A stretch of DNA of 39,673 nt, taken from positions 1 to 39,673 of IMG/VR virus record IMGVR_UViG_3300023179_000237; one strand, written 5' to 3'. Every line of letters starts with the position of its first letter. Within the stretch, counting starts at the first letter, position 1. A program made the position numbers and the translations under genes. Shown here one piece after another: positions 14,214 to 20,790 of the stretch. The notes under the pieces were generated by a model, which was given only the letters and a program-made list of their open reading frames with translations, searched no databases and was not told where the DNA came from. This DNA is from a virus.

Positions 14214-15200
14214 ATGAAGAAACTGTTCCTAAACTCAATCCTCACTCTCACACTAGCACTTGGTGCCGGTTGTCTCAAGCCAGTTAAGGTGCTTGACGTC
14301 AAGGTTATCGGACCCAACGAGACTGCTTGGGTGATCCCCCTTGATATTTCAACGAAGGATACACAGGCTAAGTTCAACAGCGTCGATTTTCTTAATGGCC
14401 GTAAGGTGGCTGCTAAACGTGTAATGATCGATAAGGTGGAACGTTCCATCGGTCGTTTCTGGTGGGAGATCGAGTGGATTCCTGCTGTTCGGGTGATTAC
14501 CGTTGATCGTTCTCTTGTCACCCGTGAATGGACTGACAACACCGGCACCGGCACCGCTGCTGCAAAACAAGGAATCCCTGTCAACACCAAGGATAATATC
14601 GGGCTTACAATCGGTCTGACTATCACCGTCAGCATTGACGAAGAAGATGCTTCGACCTACCTTTATTATCACGGTGAGAAGTCTCTGGCTAGTGTGACCG
14701 ATGAAAATATCCGTTCGTATGCCGTGGCCGAACTTAACAAGGCGGTATCCTCGATGGATTTGACTGACTTCCAACAACACCAATCGAGTATTTACAACAC
14801 ATTGTTCACCAACGCGGTTCATGTCTTCAAGGAAAAGGGTGTGAAGATTCAGTATCTCGGCAATGCCGAAGGTTGGCACTTTAGTAACCAGGCCATCCAA
14901 GACAGCATCAACAAATCGTTTATTGCCCAACAGGACAACAAGACGGCTGAGATGGAACAGATTGCCACGAAGACTCGTAACGCCACCCTTGTCTTGAATG
15001 CTCAGGCCCAAGTTGAGGCTGCTGAGAAGCTGCTCAAGGCAAAGGAGGCCTCGGAGTTGCAGAACCAACTGGCCATCCAAAAGATGACTGCCGAGACTGG
15101 CTTGAAGATGGCGGAAAAGTGGGACGGTAAGTTGCCATCCAACATTCTTCCGAGTAATTCACCACTCTTGATGAATCTGGGTGGACAGACTCAAAAGTAA
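14214..15200 (+). CDS. SPFH/band-7-like lipoprotein
   Basis: 328 residues from ATG 14214, chosen because it gives a signal peptide (KKLFLNSILTLTLALGAGC, lipobox LGAGC); the in-frame ATG at 14178 would bury it. Mature part: a band-7-like beta domain (DVKVIGPNETAWVIP, GLTIGLTITVSIDEED), a helical region, and a long C-terminal helix rich in Ala, Gln and Lys (VEAAEKLLKAKEASELQ) as in stomatin/prohibitin proteins that assemble into membrane rings. It would sit on a membrane. Its role in the phage cycle is unknown. Confidence 0.7.
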   Translation: MKKLFLNSILTLTLALGAGCLKPVKVLDVKVIGPNETAWVIPLDISTKDTQAKFNSVDFLNGRKVAAKRVMIDKVERSIGRFWWEIEWIPAVRVITVDRSLVTREWTDNTGTGTAAAKQGIPVNTKDNIGLTIGLTITVSIDEEDASTYLYYHGEKSLASVTDENIRSYAVAELNKAVSSMDLTDFQQHQSSIYNTLFTNAVHVFKEKGVKIQYLGNAEGWHFSNQAIQDSINKSFIAQQDNKTAEMEQIATKTRNATLVLNAQAQVEAAEKLLKAKEASELQNQLAIQKMTAETGLKMAEKWDGKLPSNILPSNSPLLMNLGGQTQK

Positions 15201-15224
15201 TTCACCGACCAACACCAACATCGA

Positions 15225-15247
15225 CCCGCCCTTGAGGCGGGTTTTTT
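15225..15247 (+). terminator. Rho-independent terminator
   Basis: CCCGCC pairs with GGCGGG across CTTGA, followed by six T. It ends the band-7 unit. The T tract runs straight into the TTGACT of the next promoter. Confidence 0.85.
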
Positions 15248-15248
15248 G

Positions 15249-15277
15249 TTGACTTCTTTTAATTTAATTGGTATTCT
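15249..15277 (+). promoter_or_regulatory. promoter of the tRNA-like/15449 operon
   Basis: TTGACT (15249-15254), 17-nt spacer, TATTCT (15272-15277). The first downstream feature is the tRNA-like gene at 15286. Confidence 0.65.
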
Positions 15278-15285
15278 TTATTTGT

Positions 15286-15368
15286 GGTTGGATAGCATAC
15301 AGTCAATGCGGCGGCTGGAGTAGGCCACTCTATGTTCGGCTCAGTGGGTTCGAGTCCCACACCAACCA
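15286..15368 (+). tRNA. atypical tRNA, anticodon unclear
   Basis: Acceptor GGTTGG/CCAACC, a perfect T-arm (GTGGG-TTCGAGT-CCCAC) and a GCAT/ATGC D-stem are clear, but the D-loop lacks GG. The anticodon arm can only be drawn with a 6-nt loop around GGAGTA, and a 17-nt variable region follows. No CCA. It may be a long-variable-arm tRNA or a degenerate one. Confidence 0.5.
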
Positions 15369-15379
15369 TAAATTTTAAT

Positions 15380-15441
15380 TGGCGGATAGCTCAATGGCAG
15401 AGCCGAGTGTCTTGTGGGTTCGAGTCCCGCTCCGCCAACCA
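15380..15441 (+). tRNA. tRNA-like RNA lacking the anticodon arm
   Basis: Acceptor TGGCGGA/TCCGCCA, discriminator A and encoded CCA, normal D-arm (GCTC...GAGC) and normal T-arm (GTGGG-TTCGAGT-CCCGC). Between the D- and T-arms are only ten bases (CGAGTGTCTT), so the anticodon arm is missing. 62 nt in total. It should still be recognised by RNase P and CCA enzymes but cannot decode. Confidence 0.7.
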
Positions 15442-15448
15442 TTATCAA

Positions 15449-15658
15449 ATGACACGTAGAGAAAAAATTGAGAACCGTATTGAACGTCGTTCTCTTCGCG
15501 CAGCGAAGAAGGGACGGCGTAACGCAGACTCGTGGATGGAAAGGAAACATCCCGATAAGCGATGTAATGACTGTGGAGGGATGATGCCTTGGTGCACAAT
15601 TTGCGAGTGTTACACACAATCTTGTTGTGTTGATTGGGGAACTTGTTTGTGTTCTTAA
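15449..15658 (+). CDS. small Cys-rich protein
   Basis: 69 residues; basic N-terminal half (KIENRIERRSLRAAKKGRRN) and a Cys-rich end (CNDCGG, WCTICECYTQSCC, CLC) likely to bind zinc. Its ATG is seven bases after the CCA of the preceding tRNA-like gene, so tRNA 3' processing would yield an almost leaderless mRNA. Confidence 0.6.
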   Translation: MTRREKIENRIERRSLRAAKKGRRNADSWMERKHPDKRCNDCGGMMPWCTICECYTQSCCVDWGTCLCS

Positions 15659-15662
15659 TTTT

Positions 15663-16034
15663 ATGAAAAATTATTTATTGAAAATGAGTCATTCCGGCGG
15701 CGACGCTGATATCGACTATGAAGGATTCATTATTCTCAACCAACCACAGCTTGATGCGTTCAACGATATTCTCTCTGTGATTTGTAAGGAACGTGAAGAG
15801 ATTCATCTTCATGTAGATTGTGACGATTTACTTCCAAGCGTGTTCAGATCAAAAGATTCTTGGAGCAGAAAATTTGAAGACGTTTTTACTGTTTCTGATT
15901 TGTCGGAGTCAGAGTCTTCTGCCCTAATTGAACTATTTGGTTATAGTTATGGGATTACCGCCGCATTCACCTACGTCTGGGATTCCGATGAGTTTTACGC
16001 CAAATATAAAGATCTTCACAGTTTTGGCTGTTAA
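15663..16034 (+). CDS. hypothetical acidic protein
   Basis: 123 residues starting MKNYLLKMSHSGGDADIDYE; a second possible ATG is seven codons later. Acidic, probably alpha/beta. Follows 15449 by four bases. No family is recognised. Confidence 0.6.
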   Translation: MKNYLLKMSHSGGDADIDYEGFIILNQPQLDAFNDILSVICKEREEIHLHVDCDDLLPSVFRSKDSWSRKFEDVFTVSDLSESESSALIELFGYSYGITAAFTYVWDSDEFYAKYKDLHSFGC

Positions 16035-16043
16035 AATAACTGG

Positions 16044-16071
16044 TTGACTCTCCGAAAATACGTGGTATTCT
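16044..16071 (+). promoter_or_regulatory. promoter of structured RNA 1
   Basis: TTGACT (16044-16049), 16-nt spacer, TATTCT (16066-16071). Expected start near 16078, exactly where the first strand of a 16-bp helix begins. Confidence 0.65.
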
Positions 16072-16077
16072 TTTAAC

Positions 16078-16500
16078 AGTTCTTTGAGAGAGTTTAAAAA
16101 TTGGAAATAGATTTGCAAGTCGACTTTCCGATTTGAGGATAGATGGGAAATCGAAGTGGAGTTCGTCTAGTGGATAGGATGTGCCGTGTTAACGGCGAGA
16201 CGTTGGTTCAAATCCAACACCCGAAAAGATGCCCGAACATTAGTGAAATCCCTCAAACTCTTTCAAAGAAGTCGTCTAACTCAGAGAGAGCCGAACAGTT
16301 AGTGCCGAGCATGGGGCGTTACGGTGATGCTGCTGAGGAATCATGGGGTCCGGACCTGACGAAAAGAATGAAAACCGGAGCATTTTTGGTCTATCCTTTA
16401 CAGGAGACCTTGGACATGATATCCTGTTGCCGAGTGGCTAACTAGATAAAAAGCGTAACCACGGACGCGTGTGTTATCGGCGGGACACTCTCATGTTCTA
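16078..16500 (+). ncRNA. structured RNA 1 (about 420 nt)
   Basis: Gene-free stretch after a good promoter. The 5' end (16080-16095) is complementary to 16255-16270 over 16 bp with a single G-U pair. It encloses CGATTT/AAATCG and a tRNA-like D-, anticodon- and T-arm set (16154-16226). Further hairpins: TCCGG/CCGGA (about 16350-16380), GGTCTATCCT/AGGAGACC (about 16390-16411) and GCCGA/TCGGC around 16433-16480. A gene starts at 16507. Not recognisable as RNase P RNA or tmRNA by eye. Confidence 0.55.
16154..16226 (+). tRNA. tRNA-like domain, possible GUU anticodon
   Basis: D-arm-like GTCTAGTGGATAGGAT, an anticodon stem TGCCG/CGGCG with a 6-nt loop TGTTAA, and a perfect T-arm (GTTGG-TTCAAAT-CCAAC). 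No matching acceptor stem can be formed at the expected place, so this is probably a domain of the larger RNA, not a working tRNA. Confidence 0.4.
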
Positions 16501-16506
16501 AAATTT

Positions 16507-16779
16507 ATGAAACAGAAGTATAGAATCGTTCACGACACATATCTCAATAAATTCTTCATCCAAAAGAAATTCTTGGGGATTATGTGGTCGAAGTGGTGTG
16601 GATCGTTGAATGAGGAACACTGGTCAGGATCACATCGTTCCTACTGGGGATTCAGTTCATGTGAAGAAGCTAAGGCTCACCTCATACGTTTTCTGGCCGA
16701 AGAGGAAATTCGTCGACAAGATCGTTTGAAGGAAAAAGCTTCGGATAGGACGAAAGTGGTCGAACAGTTGTTTTATTAA
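16507..16779 (+). CDS. hypothetical phage protein
   Basis: 90 residues, MKQKYRIVHDTYLNKFFIQK, aromatic-rich middle and a helical charged C-terminus (LAEEEIRRQDRLKEKASDR). Its N-terminal YRIV-D-Y pattern recalls small phage proteins of unknown function. It starts just after structured RNA 1. Confidence 0.6.
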   Translation: MKQKYRIVHDTYLNKFFIQKKFLGIMWSKWCGSLNEEHWSGSHRSYWGFSSCEEAKAHLIRFLAEEEIRRQDRLKEKASDRTKVVEQLFY

Positions 16780-16823
16780 AACTGGTTGACTTTGAATCTT
16801 AATTGTGAGATACTATCTGCACA

Positions 16824-17423
16824 ATGATTATTCTGAGTGATGTCCATTCTGATTGGCACCGCGTAGAACAGGTTTGTCGACTCTACCCCGACCAAATCGT
16901 TCTGCAACTCGGTGATCTTGGGATCGGTTTCCTCCGCACGGAGTTTGTTCGTGAGAATACTCCTAAAAACTTCCGTTTCTTCGTCGGCAACCACGATAAC
17001 CGGACTGTTGCCAACACTTTACCTGCCTGTTTGGGGGATTTTGGTGAGTTTGAGAACATCTTTTTCGTCAGTGGTGCTAAGTCGATTGACCGCGCCACAC
17101 GGATTGAAGGTAAGAATTGGTGGCCAGACGAGGAACTTTCTTACAGCCAGGCATCGGCCTGCCTTGACGCATGGGAGGTCAGTGACAAGGACATCATCGT
17201 CAGTCACGACACCACCCAAAACTTCGTGGAGAAGTTTATGTTGATTTACGACCGTTCAATTACTAGGACGTTGATCCAACGTATGATTGAGGTCCGTAAG
17301 CCCAAGATGGTCATTTTTGGACATCACCATAAACGGTATGAGATTGACCACGACGGTATTCAGTATCGTGGAATTGTTGCAAATGGAACTTTTGTTCTCG
17401 ACAATGATAAGAAGTCGGTGTAA
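16824..17423 (+). CDS. metallophosphoesterase
   Basis: 199 residues with the calcineurin-like set: DVHSDW (5), QLGDLG (29), FFVGNHDN (about 53), IVSHD (about 120) and FGHHHK (about 165), ligands for two metal ions. It would hydrolyse a phosphoester such as a protein phosphate, cyclic nucleotide or nucleic-acid end; the substrate cannot be told. Promoter TTGACT...TACTAT, CTGCACAATG start. Confidence 0.85.
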   Translation: MIILSDVHSDWHRVEQVCRLYPDQIVLQLGDLGIGFLRTEFVRENTPKNFRFFVGNHDNRTVANTLPACLGDFGEFENIFFVSGAKSIDRATRIEGKNWWPDEELSYSQASACLDAWEVSDKDIIVSHDTTQNFVEKFMLIYDRSITRTLIQRMIEVRKPKMVIFGHHHKRYEIDHDGIQYRGIVANGTFVLDNDKKSV

Positions 17424-17438
17424 TCTATTAAAAATAAC

Positions 17439-17588
17439 ATGAAACAAAAACTCATTGCTATCGCAATCACAGCGGTCCTGATGATTTCGTCGGGATGTGC
17501 AACCATCGACGTGAAATCGGTGGACGCCAATAAAACTCCAAAAAACGAACAACCTCCGTTGGTGAAAGTTCAAGTCTTAACCTTCTAA
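17439..17588 (+). CDS. small lipoprotein
   Basis: 49 residues: signal KQKLIAIAITAVLMISSGC with lipobox ISSGC, then a short polar tail. Very short mature part (about 30 residues), like phage lysis or superinfection lipoproteins, but that role is inference. Lies 15 nt after the phosphoesterase and 4 nt before a membrane protein gene. Confidence 0.6.
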   Translation: MKQKLIAIAITAVLMISSGCATIDVKSVDANKTPKNEQPPLVKVQVLTF

Positions 17589-17592
17589 TTTT

Positions 17593-17814
17593 ATGATGGA
17601 AAAAATTCTTGGCGGTCTGCTCATAGCTGCTGGTGCATTTGCGTTAGTGGTCGGAATCAGTGCTCTCTTAGCACTTCCGGTAATGTGGTTGTGGAACGGT
17701 TTGATGCCGGATATTTTTGGTTTGAAGTCGTTGACCTTTCTTCAAGCATGGGGATTGTCGTTGCTCTCTGAGATTTTATTCAAGAGTCACAACACTTCTT
17801 CAAAAAAAGATTGA
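17593..17814 (+). CDS. conserved phage membrane protein
   Basis: 73 residues: a membrane helix LLIAAGAFALVVGISALLAL, then PVMWLWNGLMPDIFG and LTFLQAWGLSLLSEILF. The MWLWN-LMP-IFG and QAWGL pattern is familiar from many phage genomes as an uncharacterised inner-membrane protein. Its TGA stop is in the next TTGATT. Confidence 0.7.
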   Translation: MMEKILGGLLIAAGAFALVVGISALLALPVMWLWNGLMPDIFGLKSLTFLQAWGLSLLSEILFKSHNTSSKKD

Positions 17815-17848
17815 TTTCTTTTAATCCTCGTGGTATTGTAGTTGCACA

Positions 17849-18028
17849 ATGAAATTGAACATCCGAGATTTCTCTCTCCGACATTTGATGGAGATGCGTT
17901 ACAGCATTCTCCACGAAAACCAAAATCGACGATTCACCGTGAAAGAGATCAACGATGAATGTGACCGCAGGAACCGCATGACCGTATCAATTTCAGTCCG
18001 AAAAGATCCCTCGATTTACACTCCATGA
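17849..18028 (+). CDS. hypothetical basic protein
   Basis: 59 residues, MKLNIRDFSLRHLMEMRYSI then VKEINDECDRRNRM; helical, basic. Promoter TTGATT...TATTGT, GTTGCACAATG. ATGA overlap with the following gene. Confidence 0.6.
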   Translation: MKLNIRDFSLRHLMEMRYSILHENQNRRFTVKEINDECDRRNRMTVSISVRKDPSIYTP

Positions 18029-18267
18029 ACATAAAATACGGAAACGGTAAGACGAAATATGGACCAGGAGTAAGCATCGAACTCTCTGGAGACGAAGTTG
18101 CTACAGCGATTGACGCATGGATGGTCGCTCACGGTGTTCATGTTTCTGGACCAAGAACAATTACCGTAAACGGTGATCTGTGTGCTGATGGCGAAATTTA
18201 TGTGGATCCTTCTGGGTTTGTGATTTCTGACGGTGTGAAGTTCTCGGGTCGTGGAGAGAAGGCTTGA
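18025..18267 (+). CDS. conserved phage protein of unknown function
   Basis: 80 residues. KYGPGVSIELSGDEVATAID, VHGVHV-like AHGVHVSGPRTITVNG and YVDPSGFVI follow a family seen in phages. Probably beta-rich. Overlaps the previous stop by four bases; ends EKA with TGA inside the next TTGACT. Confidence 0.65.
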   Translation: MNIKYGNGKTKYGPGVSIELSGDEVATAIDAWMVAHGVHVSGPRTITVNGDLCADGEIYVDPSGFVISDGVKFSGRGEKA

Positions 18268-18301
18268 CTTCTTATCAAATTTAGTTCATACTGTCCGCAC
18301 A

Positions 18302-18469
18302 ATGAATCGTATTCCTCAAGTTCGTGATTGGAAAGTTACCGACAAGAACACTGGCCGTTTCGTCATCGTCACCACCATCAACAAGCGATTTGCACGTTGG
18401 GAAGCGAGCGACCAAGGCATTAACGGTAACGTGTCGGTGTCTGTGATTCGTAACAAAAATCGTAATTAA
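18302..18469 (+). CDS. hypothetical protein
   Basis: 55 residues, MNRIPQVRDWKVTDKNTGRF; basic, beta-like. Start set by TTGACT...CATACT and GCACAATG; the longer frame from 18251 includes the promoter. Confidence 0.6.
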   Translation: MNRIPQVRDWKVTDKNTGRFVIVTTINKRFARWEASDQGINGNVSVSVIRNKNRN

Positions 18470-18509
18470 GGCTTGACCCCAGATAATAACCTGATATTCT
18501 ATTTACACA

Positions 18510-18698
18510 ATGAACAACGAAACTAACGGTTCCACTGTCACCTCCACCTCGAAGCCCGAAATGACTTACGCCGAGAAGATGGATTTTCTGGCGATGATTC
18601 GTAAGGAGGTCGGTCTGGATAAGGTGAACGCCGACACTCACACCGACGAGTGTGCTCCTGGCAAGTATATCACCGAATACACCTTCGGCACGATCTAA
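18510..18698 (+). CDS. hypothetical protein
   Basis: 62 residues; Thr/Ser-rich start then helix MTYAEKMDFLAMIRKEVG. Promoter TTGACC...TATTCT with TTTACACAATG. The stop shares its A with the next ATG (TAATG), suggesting coupling. Confidence 0.6.
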   Translation: MNNETNGSTVTSTSKPEMTYAEKMDFLAMIRKEVGLDKVNADTHTDECAPGKYITEYTFGTI

Positions 18699-18832
18699 TG
18701 GAACGTCGCCCATACCCCGAATCGTATCAGAAAACAGAGTGGGACATTCTGGGTAGGGCGGTTTGGTTTTGTCTCGGAACGATTGTCGGTGGAATTCTGG
18801 TCGTAACATTTATTTACAGAATTGGCCTTTAA
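18698..18832 (+). CDS. small membrane protein
   Basis: 44 residues, MERRPYPESYQKTEWDILG, then one membrane helix AVWFCLGTIVGGILVVTFIY. Start at the TAATG junction. Probably N-in, C-out by the charge rule. Role unknown. Confidence 0.6.
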   Translation: MERRPYPESYQKTEWDILGRAVWFCLGTIVGGILVVTFIYRIGL

Positions 18833-18835
18833 TTG

Positions 18836-18864
18836 TTGACGGAAAGTTTGGTTGATGGTATTCT
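18836..18864 (+). promoter_or_regulatory. promoter of structured RNA 2
   Basis: TTGACG (18836-18841), 17-nt spacer, TATTCT (18859-18864). Downstream TTTTAATAGTTCGG closely parallels the start of structured RNA 1 (TTTTAACAGTTCTT). Confidence 0.6.
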
Positions 18865-18870
18865 TTTAAT

Positions 18871-19264
18871 AGTTCGGTTGTTGACCAGCAGAGACGTTCG
18901 TCTGCTGACAGTGATAACCGAATGTTGTGAGTAGGAACACCTCACGAGTCAATGACTCTCCGTAATCAATCGGACGCCGGGGGCGCGATAGGCTCCACCA
19001 ATTTAAGTCTGCCTCTTGGGATACGGATTGAGTTTTGAATCGAGCTACAGAGTGATACTTTGCGAATTCAAAACGAATGCCTCATCAGCAGCCGTAGTCG
19101 GATCGATGCCAACGGCAGGCACCATTTGAAAGTGTGGCGGAAGTGTTGGAAAGAGACAACACAGAGACGTTAAACGGCAACGGTGAGACAGAGCCGAAGT
19201 GTGAATAAATAATTGCTGTGAGAGAAATGTCCTCAATATGAAGGTCCAAACCCTTCCACTTTCA
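18871..19264 (+). ncRNA. structured RNA 2 (about 395 nt) with tRNA-like 3' end
   Basis: No gene fits. Nested pairs: TTCGGTT (18873) with AACCGAA (18916) around CAGCAGA/TCTGCTG; GTGAG/CTCAC; GAGTC/GACTC; TCCGTA (18960) with TACGGA (19022) enclosing CGCC/GGCG; GTTTTGAAT (19032) with ATTCAAAAC (19066). The 3' end (19128-19264) has a 7-bp acceptor GAAAGTG/CACTTTC directly stacked on a T-arm GAAGG/CCTTC. A CDS starts 11 nt later. Confidence 0.55.
19128..19264 (+). tRNA. tRNA-like domain with oversized centre
   Basis: Perfect acceptor (GAAAGTG/CACTTTC) and T-arm with loop TCCAAAC in the exact canonical spacing. TGGCGGAAGTG after the acceptor resembles a Leu/Ser D-arm. The centre is about 46 nt longer than in a class II tRNA and has no ordinary anticodon loop. 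Discriminator A, no CCA. Either an inserted tRNA or a tRNA-shaped end of the larger RNA. Confidence 0.4.
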
Positions 19265-19275
19265 ATAATTTACAA

Positions 19276-19482
19276 ATGAAATCTACAAATCAGTGGGAAA
19301 TCGAATTTGAACAAAGAGTTGAGAGGGAGGAACACCCGAAGGATCGTAAAGCTGCATTTGATGATTTTATCCGAGAAGTTCAGTCTGATGCCCAACGGGA
19401 CTTGAAAGACAAGTATCGAAAACTTGCGGAGGATTACAATGAACTCGTTCTTAGGTTTGATGGTCTTCGAGAGAGTTTTTAA
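19276..19482 (+). CDS. helical hypothetical protein
   Basis: 68 residues, strongly charged and helical throughout (FEQRVEREEHPKDRKAAFDD; DLKDKYRKLAEDYNELVLRF), probably coiled-coil. Its mRNA would begin near the 3' end of the tRNA-like domain. Confidence 0.6.
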   Translation: MKSTNQWEIEFEQRVEREEHPKDRKAAFDDFIREVQSDAQRDLKDKYRKLAEDYNELVLRFDGLRESF

Positions 19483-19544
19483 TTTCTGCCCTTTTCTATA
19501 AAAAGAAGTTGACTCCCTGACTGATTACTGTAATCTGTCCCTAC

Positions 19545-20186
19545 ATGAAACTGCTTCCTCAATCATTTGTAAAAAACTACGACAAGATGGGCGATAACAC
19601 CTTCACCCAGTTGAAGATGGTCCCCACAGCCACCCTTAACGCTTACATCTACAAGCGAACCAAGATGGATGGCACGTTCGTCTCGTTTGAAGTCTTCGTG
19701 GCCAAACAACGGTTCAAGGGACAACCTCTCCCCGGCGGAGTTGTCGAGGCAGAAGACCGTGAACAGTATCCTACGTCGAACAACTTCGGTTTTACCGCGA
19801 AGGAATCGCGGAACCTTGAACAGGCCGAGAAGTTCCTTGCCGAGTTTGTGGTGGAAATGCAGGAAAAGAAGGACAAAAAGGATGGTGTCACTAAGGAACC
19901 CGTTGATGGTGATGGGTTTATGGAAGCACTCACCGCCAAGATGAATATGCCTCCGAAGCAACGTGGTCGGAAGCGTAAGGAACGGCCTCCTATCGTCTAT
20001 CCGACTGGAAATCAGTGGCTTATGAAGGATCTTCTGGCCATTAACAAGGGGTGGAACCAACCTCTGGCCTATGTTCAGGTTCAAAAAGACTTGGAAGCTG
20101 GTGTGGTTGTGGAGGTTGCACGGGTCAAGTCTCCCACCGGCAAGGGACGTGCAGCAGTCGCCTACAAGGCGGTCAAGAAGGTTTAA
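19545..20186 (+). CDS. hypothetical protein, basic
   Basis: 213 residues. N-terminal alpha/beta part (SFVKNYDKMGDNTFTQLKMV), a charged helix (QAEKFLAEFVVEMQEKKDKK), a basic linker (KQRGRKRKERPPIVYP) and a C-terminal domain (WLMKDLLAINKGWNQPLAYV...GKGRAAVAYKAVKKV) resembling a small winged-helix fold. A DNA-binding role is possible. Promoter TTGACT...TAATCT, ATG 8 nt later. Confidence 0.6.
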   Translation: MKLLPQSFVKNYDKMGDNTFTQLKMVPTATLNAYIYKRTKMDGTFVSFEVFVAKQRFKGQPLPGGVVEAEDREQYPTSNNFGFTAKESRNLEQAEKFLAEFVVEMQEKKDKKDGVTKEPVDGDGFMEALTAKMNMPPKQRGRKRKERPPIVYPTGNQWLMKDLLAINKGWNQPLAYVQVQKDLEAGVVVEVARVKSPTGKGRAAVAYKAVKKV

Positions 20187-20202
20187 TACAATGGCCAGGG
20201 AT

Positions 20203-20250
20203 GGCCAGGGTTCGCTTAGGGTAAGTGGACCAGGTTTCGACCTGGTCCAC
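20203..20250 (+). other. stem-loop with TTCG tetraloop, related to 13195
   Basis: GTGGACCAGGT and ACCTGGTCCAC form a perfect 11-bp stem closed by TTCG (20225-20250). Upstream, GGCCAGGGTTCGCTTAGGGT matches the 13195 element and could pair instead with the 3' arm, giving two exclusive folds. No T tract follows. Confidence 0.6.
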
Positions 20251-20328
20251 AGACCGCAGAAGGATGTGGATGAGATTTTTATTAAGAGGCTTGACTTTCT
20301 ATAAAATCTACCCCATACTATCGGAACA

Positions 20329-20592
20329 ATGAATCTGATGAATCTCCAATCTGTCGCCGATTTGATTCAACTCGCCGGCGGAAAACCAAATTCTCGTTAC
20401 CGTGCAGCAATGAGGGCGATAAAGGCTCTCGACGCAATCAACGAACAACCTTACGTTCCTCCGGAGGGGAATGATTACAAGGTGGTTTTGTCGAATGGGA
20501 AGGAAATCACCCTCTTTGTTCCGAAAGGTTCAAACGTGTTCAAAGTGGCGAAGTTGAATGGTTACGACGTTCAATCTGTTTCAAAGATTTAA
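20329..20592 (+). CDS. hypothetical protein
   Basis: 87 residues, MNLMNLQSVADLIQLAGGKP; helical N-terminus, then beta (YKVVLSNGKEITLFVPKGS). Promoter GGCTTGACTTTCTATAAAA with CATACT. Precedes the Cys-rich gene 20596 by three bases. Confidence 0.65.
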   Translation: MNLMNLQSVADLIQLAGGKPNSRYRAAMRAIKALDAINEQPYVPPEGNDYKVVLSNGKEITLFVPKGSNVFKVAKLNGYDVQSVSKI

Positions 20593-20595
20593 TTT

Positions 20596-20757
20596 ATGGC
20601 AGACATCGTAAAATTGAAGATGCACAAGAAATGTGGAAAGGGTGGACTCCACTGTTATTGTTGCAACTCTTGGACTGGTAAGGACAGGAAGTCTCTCACC
20701 CGACTGATTCGCCGGATGATTAAGAAGGAACTCAAGAAAGAGATGACTGAGGCTTGA
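20596..20757 (+). CDS. small basic Cys-rich phage protein
   Basis: 53 residues: KMHKKCGKGGLHCYCCNSW then a very basic helix (LTRLIRRMIKKELKKE). Resembles small phage proteins with a Cys knuckle and a basic tail, likely nucleic-acid binding (inference). Ends TEA with TGA inside the next TTGACT. Confidence 0.6.
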   Translation: MADIVKLKMHKKCGKGGLHCYCCNSWTGKDRKSLTRLIRRMIKKELKKEMTEA

Positions 20758-20790
20758 CTTTCTATAAAAATCAGATAAACTATTTCCACA

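Noticed and set aside
14349-15080. 243-codon leftward frame opposite the band-7 gene
   Set aside because: Shadow of a gene with a signal peptide, promoter-linked operon and terminator on the other strand.
15332-15449. Upstream extension of the Cys-rich gene through the tRNA-like genes
   Set aside because: The extension translates tRNA sequence; ATG 15449, just after the CCA end, is a better start.
16143-16445. 100-codon rightward frame across structured RNA 1
   Set aside because: It covers the tRNA-like arms and the 16-bp helix, has no promoter-proximal start and an unnatural composition.
18871-19264. RNase P RNA or standard tmRNA
   Set aside because: Neither the conserved RNase P core motifs nor a tag ORF with resume codon and canonical GGTTCGA T-arm was found by eye.
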